A DNA stretch of 8,317 bases from Gemmatimonadota bacterium (lineage in GTDB: Bacteria; Gemmatimonadota; Gemmatimonadetes; Longimicrobiales; Longimicrobiaceae), in assembly GCA_019348475.1 (NCBI GenBank), contig JAHWJJ010000187.1, positions 1 through 8,317 of the forward strand. The letters run 5' to 3'. The translations under genes were made by a program, and so were the position numbers. This document shows positions 1-7,716 of this stretch, piece after piece. Within the stretch, counting starts at the first letter, position 1. Every line of letters starts with the position of its first letter. The notes under the pieces were generated by a model. It worked only from the letters and a program-made list of their open reading frames with translations, did not search any database and was not told where the DNA came from.

Positions 1-364
1 GGTGGCCTGTTAGCCGGCAGGCGGCGGCTTTCAGGTCGTCGTTCGCGACTCCCGCGGGCATGTTCCCACGAGCCCGCCCGTCATGCCACGTGAGTTCAGC
101 AATGACCTCCGCCGCCCGCGTCCAGGCACGGTGCGACGGCACCACCACCCGCCGGGTGCGCGTGAACGGCCGGGCCAGGCTGCCCACGAGATCCCGCGCC
201 ATTGCGGGCGCCGTCGCGCCGCGCAGCAACTCGTGGAACACGACCGAGCTGAGGTGCGTCATGGCCATGTGGCGCTCGCCGAACCGCTCCAGTTCCACTC
301 CCTGCCGCGCCGGATCCCGCCACGCCCTGATGTAGACGTTGGTGTCCAGCAGGTAGCGGGTCAC
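1..364 (-). CDS. vapC: VapC-like PIN-domain toxin, 3' end cut by window edge
   Basis: Reading leftward from a GTG at 364-362, an open frame of 121 codons runs off the window without a stop. It begins MTRYLLDTNVYIRAW, the classic N-terminus of PIN-domain ribonucleases with the first metal-binding aspartate at D7. A second acidic residue, E45, lies in VVFHELLRG, and the visible end (NDDLKAAACR, D109/D110) matches the third acidic site. Full-length VapC proteins are usually about 130-145 residues, so perhaps 15-25 residues are missing, including the usual T-R-N segment. By family, it would be a Mg-dependent RNase that cleaves tRNA or rRNA and is held inactive by the upstream antitoxin. The GTG overlaps the antitoxin stop (GTGA), which sets the start and implies translational coupling. 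An ATG-only gene search would miss it. The family call is confident; the RNA target is unknown. Confidence 0.85.
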   Translation of the reverse strand, partial: MTRYLLDTNVYIRAWRDPARQGVELERFGERHMAMTHLSSVVFHELLRGATAPAMARDLVGSLARPFTRTRRVVVPSHRAWTRAAEVIAELTWHDGRARGNMPAGVANDDLKAAACRLTGH

Positions 365-618
365 AGATCCAGATGCTCGTCGAAGAGGTTTTCGATTTCG
401 TGCCCGCGGCCGGCCAGCTTGCGGAGCCCGGCCATGGCTTCCTCCTGGAACAGCAGGAGATCGAGAGCCTGGTCCACCACCTCCGTCTCTGTCCCTGATC
501 CCAGCAGGGCGACCAGCCGGTCGAGCTTGGCCTGGTCGACGTTCAGGTTCTTTCTCCGCATCCCCGGACGGTTGCTGGCTGGCCGCCCCCTCCGCTTGCG
601 GCCGGTCGTATCGGCCAT
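361..618 (-). CDS. vapB: VapB-like ribbon-helix-helix antitoxin
   Basis: This is an 85-residue protein. The ATG at 618 was chosen because GGAGGAG sits just before it; an upstream in-frame TTG at 690 would fall inside a TTGACA promoter-like hexamer. The N-terminus is strongly basic (residues 7-22, rich in R and K). Residues 23-57 (RKNLNVDQAKLDRLVALL, then GTETEVVDQALDLLL) read as a short beta strand followed by two helices, the ribbon-helix-helix DNA-binding pattern of VapB/Arc-type antitoxins. The acidic C-terminus (EIENLFDEHLDL) would be the part that wraps and blocks the toxin. The gene overlaps the PIN toxin by four bases. Antitoxins of this type normally dimerise, bind the operon promoter and repress it, more tightly when toxin is bound. 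The subfamily is assigned mainly from its partner. Confidence 0.85.
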   Translation of the reverse strand: MADTTGRKRRGRPASNRPGMRRKNLNVDQAKLDRLVALLGSGTETEVVDQALDLLLFQEEAMAGLRKLAGRGHEIENLFDEHLDL

Positions 619-620
619 CG

Positions 621-627
621 CTCCTCC
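621..627 (-). promoter_or_regulatory. Ribosome binding site of the antitoxin gene
   Basis: GGAGGAG reads on the minus strand just upstream of ATG 618, with about 4 bases between GGAGG and the start. It decides the 85-residue start over the longer frame. Confidence 0.75.
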
Positions 628-639
628 ACTTTCCAGTGC

Positions 640-690
640 ATCTGAAGTCGGATCCAGATCAACCTCTGCACGGAATGCGGGCGATGTCAA
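640..690 (-). promoter_or_regulatory. Candidate vapBC promoter with inverted repeat
   Basis: A perfect TTGACA lies on the minus strand at 690-685, a good -35 box. The hexamer 17 bases further on (AGAGGT, 667-662) is a poor -10, so the promoter call is weak. An inverted repeat, ATCTG (640-644) and CAGAT (655-659) with a 10-base gap, lies where an autoregulatory antitoxin would bind, between the possible start of transcription and the ribosome binding site. Both are inference from position. Confidence 0.3.
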
Positions 691-759
691 GCTCGGCCGA
701 ATCCGATGGGCACCCGCACGTGCTGGGCCGGGTTCCTTCGGGGGGGCGCGAAAGACAAC

Positions 760-794
760 AGCCCCCGCGACCGCTCGATGCGATCACGGGGGCT
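760..794 (-). terminator. Probable terminator, downstream of the esterase gene
   Basis: AGCCCCCG (760-767) pairs perfectly with CGGGGGCT (787-794) around a 19-base loop that can pair partly. On the minus strand the stem is followed by TGTTGTCTTTC, a moderately T-rich tail. It lies 234 bases past the esterase stop and before the toxin-antitoxin promoter, so it would end the esterase transcript and insulate vapBC. Confidence 0.55.
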
Positions 795-855
795 CGGTGT
801 GGCCCCACCGCACGGGCCGGTGAGCTTTGCCTGTGCCGCGGGATGTGCGTCGCGG

Positions 856-871
856 GACCGGTAGTCCGGTC
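856..871. repeat. Small perfect hairpin, 6-bp arms
   Basis: GACCGG and CCGGTC flank the loop TAGT. Its role is unknown; it lies in the presumed 3' untranslated region of the esterase transcript. Confidence 0.45.
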
Positions 872-906
872 GAGCCGGCGGAGCGGGCCGCGTGCGGTGG
901 GGCCGT

Positions 907-923
907 GGATGCACGATGCATCC
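907..923. repeat. Small perfect hairpin, 7-bp arms
   Basis: GGATGCA and TGCATCC flank the loop CGA. A pyrimidine-rich stretch (CCCTCTCCC) follows on the plus strand. It could be part of a dispersed intergenic repeat or a protein-binding palindrome; nothing here decides which. Confidence 0.45.
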
Positions 924-982
924 CCCTCTCCCGCCACGCAAGGAAACGTTTGCGGACCATACACCCGCCTCCGGCCGGGCAC

Positions 983-1022
983 GCAGTTCCGCACTTTCGC
1001 ACTTCCGCACTTTCGCACTTTC
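983..1022. repeat. Five-unit 8-bp tandem array (GCACTTTC type)
   Basis: Five consecutive octamers run GCAGTTCC, GCACTTTC, GCACTTCC, GCACTTTC, GCACTTTC. The array ends 5 bases from the esterase stop codon, so it opens the 3' untranslated region of that gene. A second array with the related unit GCACTCCC lies at 3559-3582. The units are contiguous with no spacers, so this is a short tandem repeat and not a CRISPR. Confidence 0.85.
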
Positions 1023-1027
1023 TCCCG

Positions 1028-2419
1028 TCACCGCCGGACGGGAAGCGCCGTAACCGCGGTGGTGCTGTCGATGTGGATCACAGCATCGAACTGGCGCGAG
1101 AGCATGGCCGTGAAGTAGTGGCTCTGGCGCTCCGTGCGCGGGCGGTAGATCACCCCGACCGCGCGCTCCAGGCGCGGCTCGCCCATGGCGCGCGACAGCT
1201 CTTCGCGGCCGCGGAAGGTCATCAGGAAGGCGGGGAGACCGGTGCGGTGGAAGAGGGCGGAGTAGCTCTCCGGGAGCGCGGGATTCAGCCGGCGCACGCG
1301 CGCGGGCCCATCCCAATCCTCCGCGGCCAGGACGGTGCCGTGGTACGTGGTGAATCCCACCAGGATGGCCTCGCCTTCGAAGGCCACGCGCATCAGCTGC
1401 CCCACGTTCCACTCGCCGCCCTGGCCCATGGCGGTGAGCCGCGCATCCCCCGCGTGGGTGTTGTGCGCCCACACCACGATCCTGGGCGTGCGTCCCTGCG
1501 CCGCCAGGTGGTCGCCCAGGTGCTCCAGCGTCATGGCCATGTGCCGGTCGCGCGCGTTCCAGGGCGCGGGGCCGCCCTCCCACTGCGCGCGCCAGTACGC
1601 CTCACCCTCGGCCACGATGCGCGCGTTCTGCAGCGCCGAAAACCGCTCGTCCCGGGCGCGCGCGTCGCCGCCGCCCCGAGCGTACAGCTGCTCCATCTCC
1701 CGCGCCTGTGCGGCGGACGGCTCCTCGCACGAGCGGCCGGGGTCCTGGCCGGCGGCGGCGGCGTAGCGCTCGGGCGCTCCGCGGTACGGACGCAGGCATT
1801 CGTACCGCTCGCGCGCGCGGCCGGCGGCGGCCGGGTCGGTACGCGACAGGTACGCGACCACGGAATCCGCCGACTCGAACAGGCTGTACACGTCCAGGCC
1901 GTAGAAGCCCACCTGCTGCTCCGGCGGCCGGCCCGCGTTGTACTGCCGCATCCACACCACCAGATCGCGGACGGCGGTGTTGGCCCACATCCACTGCGGA
2001 AACCCCGAGGTAAAGCCGCGGAGCGACTCCTCGGCCGTGGCCGCGCCGCCGTCGTCGCGGACGAACCGGTGCACGCCCTGCGCGTCGGGCCACTCCCCTT
2101 CGATCGCCACGCCGGAGAACCCTTTTTCCTGGATCAGGCGCTGCGTGATGCGGGCCCGCTCCTGGTAGAACTCCTGGGTGCCGTGCGTGGCCTCGCCCAG
2201 CAGCACGAACCGCGCGTCGCCGATCAGCGCCATCAGCGAGTCGTAGTCCGTCGCCGCGCCGGTGATGGGCACGGCCGCCGCGCGCACCAGCTCCAGCGAG
2301 GCCGAGTCCGCGGAGCTCAGCGAGCCGGTGCCGCCCACCCCCGCGCCCCCGCCGACGGACGAGCACGCGGAGAGAACCAGCAGCGCGGCGGCGATTCGGG
2401 TGGAGCGCGTGGACGGCAT
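1028..2419 (-). CDS. Erythromycin esterase family lipoprotein
   Basis: This 463-residue protein has an N-terminal lipoprotein signal: basic residues, a hydrophobic run at 9-18 and the lipobox LSAC with Cys19. A G/S-rich linker (20-40) leads to an erythromycin-esterase domain. Family hallmarks are visible: LLGEATHGT (73-81) with His79 as the expected general base, VAIEGEW (104-110) with the partner glutamate (E107 or E109), GLDVY (174-178), NARDRHMA (288-295) and WAHNTHAGDAR (317-327). Known family members (EreA, EreB, EreC) hydrolyse the macrolide lactone ring, but most chromosomal relatives are untested and may use other substrates. Lipid anchoring would put this one at the cell envelope, unlike the cytoplasmic resistance enzymes. 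The start ATG 2419 fits the signal peptide; its ribosome site (AGGTG) is weak. It lies 190 bases downstream of hsp20, behind its own terminator, so it is probably transcribed alone. The family is certain; macrolide hydrolysis is unproven. Confidence 0.9.
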   Translation of the reverse strand: MPSTRSTRIAAALLVLSACSSVGGGAGVGGTGSLSSADSASLELVRAAAVPITGAATDYDSLMALIGDARFVLLGEATHGTQEFYQERARITQRLIQEKGFSGVAIEGEWPDAQGVHRFVRDDGGAATAEESLRGFTSGFPQWMWANTAVRDLVVWMRQYNAGRPPEQQVGFYGLDVYSLFESADSVVAYLSRTDPAAAGRARERYECLRPYRGAPERYAAAAGQDPGRSCEEPSAAQAREMEQLYARGGGDARARDERFSALQNARIVAEGEAYWRAQWEGGPAPWNARDRHMAMTLEHLGDHLAAQGRTPRIVVWAHNTHAGDARLTAMGQGGEWNVGQLMRVAFEGEAILVGFTTYHGTVLAAEDWDGPARVRRLNPALPESYSALFHRTGLPAFLMTFRGREELSRAMGEPRLERAVGVIYRPRTERQSHYFTAMLSRQFDAVIHIDSTTAVTALPVRR

Positions 2420-2472
2420 GCGGACACCTGGGCACGGCGTTCAAGGCGGATGAAGGCGGCCTGAGAGGCATC

Positions 2473-2508
2473 CGGTGTACCACCGCGCAAACAGGTGGCG
2501 CAAACAGG
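2473..2508 (-). promoter_or_regulatory. Direct and inverted repeats upstream of the esterase gene
   Basis: An 11-bp perfect direct repeat, GCGCAAACAGG, occurs at 2485-2495 and 2498-2508 (13-bp period). It is preceded by a small inverted repeat CGGTG-TAC-CACCG at 2473-2485. The cluster lies 54-89 bases upstream of the esterase start, where an operator would be expected. No clear -35/-10 pair was found beside it. Confidence 0.35.
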
Positions 2509-2560
2509 CGCCGGGAACCGCCGCGCGCCAGCCGTGCGTGCGCCGGCGCCGATACGCGAA

Positions 2561-2586
2561 GGGCCGGCGGATTGCTCCGCCGGCCC
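2561..2586 (-). terminator. Terminator of the hsp20 gene
   Basis: GGGCCGGCGGA (2561-2571) pairs perfectly with TCCGCCGGCCC (2576-2586) around a 4-base loop. It begins 24 bases after the hsp20 stop. The T tract on the minus strand is short (TTCG), as is common for GC-rich genomes, so the strength is inferred from the stem. Confidence 0.75.
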
Positions 2587-2609
2587 GTCTTCATCCACCG
2601 ATCAGGCGA

Positions 2610-3107
2610 TCAGCCCTGCGTCTGCTCGGTGTTCTGCTCGGTGCCGCTGTCGGTGCCCAGCTGCTGCTGGCCGGCCTCGCCGCCGATCTCGATGCGGCGG
2701 CGGCGCGCCTTCTCGCTCTTCGGGACGCTGACCGTCAGCACGCCGTCCTGGAAGGCGGCCTGGATGTTGTCGGCGTCCACGTCGCGCGGCAGCACGAAGC
2801 TGCGGGTGAAGGTGCCGTAGCGGCGCTCGGCCAGGTGCCAGCGGCCCTGCTCGCCCTCGGTCCGCTGCTCGCGCTTTTCGCCGCGGATGGTGAGGACGTT
2901 GTTCTCGATGTCGATGTCGATGTTCTCGCGCTTGAGTCCGGGCATCTCCGTAATGACACGGATCTCGCGCTCGGTCTCGACCACGTCCGTCTCCGGCGCG
3001 CGCATCAGGGTGTTGCCGTTGGCGGCGCGGCCGGCGTTGCCGAAGAACGTGTCGAACAGCTGGTCGAACGGCTCGGCGTAGCGGGTGGTGGTGGGATACA
3101 GTGCCAT
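2610..3107 (-). CDS. hsp20: Hsp20/alpha-crystallin small heat shock protein
   Basis: This 165-residue ATP-independent chaperone would bind unfolding proteins and hold them for the DnaK/ClpB systems. The start ATG 3107 is set by GGAGGAA 6-12 bases upstream; frames extending further left into the intergenic region have no domain content. The N-terminal arm (1-36, with FDQLFDTFF) is the oligomerisation segment. The alpha-crystallin domain spans about 37-132: IRVITEMPGLKRENIDIDI, VLTIRGEKR, YGTFTRSFVLP, and the signature A-x-x-x-DGVLTV (A117 to V126). The C-terminal I-x-I anchor is IEI (139-141). After it comes a flexible 24-residue G/Q/T/E-rich tail. The gene is divergent from gyrA with 649 bases between them. 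No CIRCE-type repeat or clear heat-shock sigma promoter was found, so its regulation is unknown. The cytoplasmic location and family are secure. Confidence 0.95.
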   Translation of the reverse strand: MALYPTTTRYAEPFDQLFDTFFGNAGRAANGNTLMRAPETDVVETEREIRVITEMPGLKRENIDIDIENNVLTIRGEKREQRTEGEQGRWHLAERRYGTFTRSFVLPRDVDADNIQAAFQDGVLTVSVPKSEKARRRRIEIGGEAGQQQLGTDSGTEQNTEQTQG

Positions 3108-3113
3108 GGTCGT

Positions 3114-3120
3114 TTCCTCC
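3114..3120 (-). promoter_or_regulatory. Ribosome binding site of hsp20
   Basis: GGAGGAA on the minus strand, with about 8 bases from GGAGG to ATG 3107. It fixes the hsp20 start within a much longer open frame. Confidence 0.8.
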
Positions 3121-3424
3121 GGTTCGTGTCCGAAAGTCTCGACGGTGTTTGTCTCAACGTGGCGCGGATGCACCGTCTCATGCGCGCCGGCTGCCCGGGG
3201 AGAAGGCAACCGGCGTACCGATGCCGTTCGGCCGAATCGACAAGGATTCTCCCGGATTGGCAGGCATGCCCTGCACGTGTGACAGACCGCGTTCAGGAGC
3301 GGGTATGGGCGGCAGGCGGAGCGGTACGGCTGGCCTGGAGCAGGCGACAGAGAGAGTGCGCCGACAGCGGTCCAGCACGTATGGCCGGATCCGCGCCGCG
3401 CCCCCTCCGCTCGCTTATGCTCGC

Positions 3425-3451
3425 ACCTCCCCCAAAAACCCCTGGGGAGGT
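3425..3451. repeat. Hairpin, 8-bp arms with A-rich loop
   Basis: ACCTCCCC (3425-3432) pairs with GGGGAGGT (3444-3451). The 11-base loop contains AAAAA and could instead support a smaller CCCC-T-GGGG fold. It is not close enough to any stop codon to act as an obvious terminator, and may be a dispersed intergenic repeat or block read-through between the divergent genes. Confidence 0.45.
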
Positions 3452-3558
3452 TGAACTGCGCTTCATCCCACACGGTGGGCGCAGCAATGACAGTCTCCCG
3501 AGACGCGATTACGACAACGGGTCGGTCCCAGCCCGCCGCCAGTGCTCATTCAGCGACC

Positions 3559-3582
3559 GCACTCCCGCACTCCCGCACTCCC
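3559..3582. repeat. Three-unit 8-bp tandem array (GCACTCCC)
   Basis: Three perfect consecutive copies of GCACTCCC lie 175 bases upstream of the gyrA start. The unit matches GCACTTTC of the array at 983-1022 in six of eight positions, suggesting one repeat family with consensus GCACTYYC. It directly adjoins the alternating tract at 3584-3608. Confidence 0.85.
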
Positions 3583-3583
3583 T

Positions 3584-3608
3584 CGCGCACGCACGTGCAC
3601 GCGCGCAC
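3584..3608. other. 25-bp alternating pyrimidine-purine tract, Z-DNA prone
   Basis: The tract alternates perfectly for 25 bases using only CG and CA/TG steps, the composition that most readily forms left-handed Z-DNA under negative supercoiling. It lies 148 bases upstream of the gyrA start. The alternation is seen directly; Z-DNA formation and any regulatory role are inference. Confidence 0.6.
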
Positions 3609-3756
3609 TGGCGGAAAGCCCGTCCACGGCGTAGTTTGAGGGCCTTCCCAGGGCCCCTGTTTCCGGGGCACCGGCCAGCCCACCCGGGGTATCAGTCAAG
3701 CGGTACGCAAACGCGCCTGCCGCAACAACTTCCCTGACCGTCCCACGACGCGATAG

Positions 3757-6429
<2,673 letters not shown>

Positions 6430-6465
6430 CGTCTCGTCGCGAAGTCGATGGAGGTTGGCTGCATG

Positions 6466-6496
6466 AACGGGCGCACGGCGATGCCGTGCGCCCGTT
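6466..6496 (+). terminator. Terminator of gyrA
   Basis: A 14-bp perfect stem, AACGGGCGCACGGC (6466-6479) with GCCGTGCGCCCGTT (6483-6496), has a 3-base loop GAT and begins 37 bases after the gyrA stop. There is little T tract beyond TTGCTCGTC. It separates gyrA from the next gene on the same strand. Confidence 0.8.
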
Positions 6497-6662
6497 GCTC
6501 GTCGTCCCGCCACGCGGGGTCTTTATCTGCTCCACGAGGTGCTTCCGATTTTGGGCGCCAGCACGGAGGCTGCGGCCGTCCGACCGGCCCCGGCCGAAAC
6601 ACGGGCCCGGGAGGGAGCGTATTCCGCGCGGGCAACCGACTCCGCGGCACGCCGGCTCACCG

Positions 6663-6667
6663 GGAGG
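6663..6667 (+). promoter_or_regulatory. Ribosome binding site supporting the GTG start at 6673
   Basis: GGAGG lies 5 bases before GTG 6673. It supports the 151-residue product over an upstream ATG at 6448 that would translate through the gyrA terminator. Confidence 0.75.
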
Positions 6668-6672
6668 GAATC

Positions 6673-7128
6673 GTGATCGAAGCAGTCCCCACGGGCTTGT
6701 TCTCCAACGGCTTTCGGCTTCAGCAGCCGCACGGGACGGTGGCGGAGCTCCACGTTTCGGGGTGGCGCGAGAAGGCGGAGTTCGCCATGCACGGCGGGCG
6801 CTACCGGCTGTACCGGCAGGGGTTCGCGTCAGGGGCGTTCGTGCTGGAGGGGAACGGGCGGATCCTGGCGCGCGCCGTGAAGCCGAGCGCGTTCCGGGCT
6901 CGCTTCCACGTGGAGGTCGGCGGCCGCACCTTCGAGCTTCGCAGAACAGCCTGGAGCGGCAACTTCGGCCTGTTCGACGGCGGTACGCAGGTGGGGACCA
7001 TACGTCGCGCGGGGATGTTCACCCGCCGCGCCATCATCGACCTGCCGGGCGACTGGCCACTCGCCGCGCAGGTCTTCGTCTTCTGGCTGGCTCTGGTGAT
7101 CTGGAATCGCGACCAGTCCGCCGGGTGA
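6673..7128 (+). CDS. Uncharacterised protein, Tubby/LURP-one-like fold suspected
   Basis: This 151-residue protein of unknown function starts at GTG 6673, set by the GGAGG upstream. It has no signal peptide. Most of it alternates short polar and hydrophobic stretches typical of consecutive beta strands (KAEFAMHGGRYRLYRQ, GAFVLEGNGRILARA, RFHVEVGGRTFELRRT, NFGLFDGGTQVGTIRR). It closes with a hydrophobic segment at 129-144 (PLAAQVFVFWLALVIW). A closed beta barrel around a C-terminal hydrophobic helix is the plan of the Tubby C-terminal/LURP-one/scramblase-like superfamily, and the VEVGGRTFELRR stretch is reminiscent of it. Members include membrane-lipid-binding proteins, so a membrane-associated role is possible. 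This is a fold guess from pattern; the hydrophobic end could instead be a single C-terminal membrane anchor. It is separated from gyrA by a terminator, so its own promoter is expected, but none was recognised. Confidence 0.75.
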   Translation: MIEAVPTGLFSNGFRLQQPHGTVAELHVSGWREKAEFAMHGGRYRLYRQGFASGAFVLEGNGRILARAVKPSAFRARFHVEVGGRTFELRRTAWSGNFGLFDGGTQVGTIRRAGMFTRRAIIDLPGDWPLAAQVFVFWLALVIWNRDQSAG

Positions 7129-7155
7129 CGCGCAGCCGATGCTCGCCCCCGGCGC

Positions 7156-7716
7156 TCAGCGTTCCAGTCCCCCCCAGACGTACACCCTGTCGGACAGCCG
7201 GTCGAAGGCGACGATGGTCGTGCGCGGCACGGGCCGGCCGGTGCCGCGGAACAGGTGGGCGTTCAGCGCGTGGTCGTTCTCCGGGGCGTGCTGCACCAGC
7301 GCCTCGAACCACCACCGGCCGCTCCCCCGCGGGCGCTGCGCGCGCACCGAATCCGCCGGCACCGGCACGAGCACGGTCCGCAGTGAATCCGCGGCTGCAC
7401 GCGAAAGCTGTACGCGCAACCACCACTGGTTCGTATCCAGGTCTCCCTGCAGGTGCACGTCCCGGGCGGAAAGAGGGAGCCAGACCGGCAACCATCCACG
7501 GTCGCGCTCGCCGGCGGCGACGGCTTCGGATGCGCTCGCATACTGGCGGTACGGCTGCTCGTCGCAGCCGGCCGTGGCCAGCGCGAGGATGATAAAGAGG
7601 CCCAGAGAAAGCAGCGTGCGAACGGCATCGGCGATGCTACAGGCCGGCGCCTGACGTACCGCGGTGCGGACGAACGAGGTAGGCGGCGGCCGGGAACGGC
7701 GGCTATCGAGCCACAT
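7156..7716 (-). CDS. Putative lipoprotein of unknown function, second gene of pair
   Basis: This 186-residue frame starts at ATG 7716, inside the end of the preceding gene (14-base overlap). The first 34 residues are basic and long for a signal peptide. A hydrophobic run LLSLGLFIILALATAGC (35-51) follows, with Cys51 as the probable lipid-modified residue; the lipobox TAGC is slightly off consensus. The mature part contains GWLPVWLPLSARDVHLQGDL then DTNQWWLR (74-101). This resembles a recurrent block in uncharacterised Gram-negative lipoproteins (a G-W-x-P-x-x-L-P start with a D-x-D-T-N motif, sometimes labelled YbbD-like). The rest has W-rich strands (GRWWFEALV, DRVYVWGGLER). No catalytic motif is visible. 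There is no ribosome binding site before the ATG, so coupling to the upstream gene or a different start is likely. An ATG at 7628 in the wrong frame precedes the hydrophobic run, so a frameshift is an alternative explanation. Confidence 0.7.
   Translation of the reverse strand: MWLDSRRSRPPPTSFVRTAVRQAPACSIADAVRTLLSLGLFIILALATAGCDEQPYRQYASASEAVAAGERDRGWLPVWLPLSARDVHLQGDLDTNQWWLRVQLSRAAADSLRTVLVPVPADSVRAQRPRGSGRWWFEALVQHAPENDHALNAHLFRGTGRPVPRTTIVAFDRLSDRVYVWGGLER

Larger units (their letters stand above)
628..1027. other. Non-coding region between vapBC and the esterase gene
   Basis: I see no credible gene on either strand in these 400 bases. Open frames across it run into the neighbouring genes and lack recognisable domains. 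It contains the possible vapBC promoter, a terminator hairpin at 760-794, two short perfect palindromic hairpins (856-871 and 907-923), a pyrimidine-rich stretch just after the second, and the 8-bp array at 983-1022. Most of it would be 3' untranslated RNA of the esterase transcript. Confidence 0.6.
3121..3756. other. Divergent intergenic region between hsp20 and gyrA
   Basis: There is no convincing gene in these 636 bases. Open frames crossing it show no domains and no supported start sites. It must hold the promoters of hsp20 (minus) and gyrA (plus), but I could not pick out a good -35/-10 pair for either. Visible structures are a CCTCCCC/GGGGAGG hairpin (3425-3451), the octamer array (3559-3582), the alternating pyrimidine-purine tract (3584-3608), and a weak 5-bp hairpin in the gyrA leader (GCCCC 3653-3657 with GGGGC 3665-3669). 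Confidence 0.6.

Noticed and set aside
983..1022. CRISPR array
   Set aside because: The 8-bp units are contiguous with no spacers, far too short, and no cas genes are present.
827..2464. A 545-codon plus-strand open frame opposite the esterase
   Set aside because: The minus-strand esterase has clear family motifs and a lipoprotein signal. The plus frame has biased, domain-free composition and crosses a tandem repeat.
3653..3669. Attenuator or riboswitch in the gyrA leader
   Set aside because: Only a 5-bp GCCCC/GGGGC stem with a 7-base loop was seen, too weak in such GC-rich DNA to claim a regulatory RNA.
2475..3737. A 420-codon plus-strand open frame across hsp20 and the intergenic region
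   Set aside because: It is an antisense shadow of hsp20 extended through non-coding sequence containing repeats; it has no ribosome site and no recognisable domain.
3108..3756. CIRCE element, ROSE-type thermometer or sigma-32 promoter for hsp20
   Set aside because: No TTAGCACTC/GAGTGCTAA pair is present. The GGAGGAA ribosome site has no obvious pairing partner in the leader, and no CTTGAA/CCCCAT pair was found. GCACTC in the octamer array resembles half of CIRCE but lacks the inverted mate.
6448..6672. N-terminal extension of the gene downstream of gyrA from ATG 6448
   Set aside because: It would translate the gyrA terminator stem and has no ribosome site, while GTG 6673 has GGAGG at good spacing.
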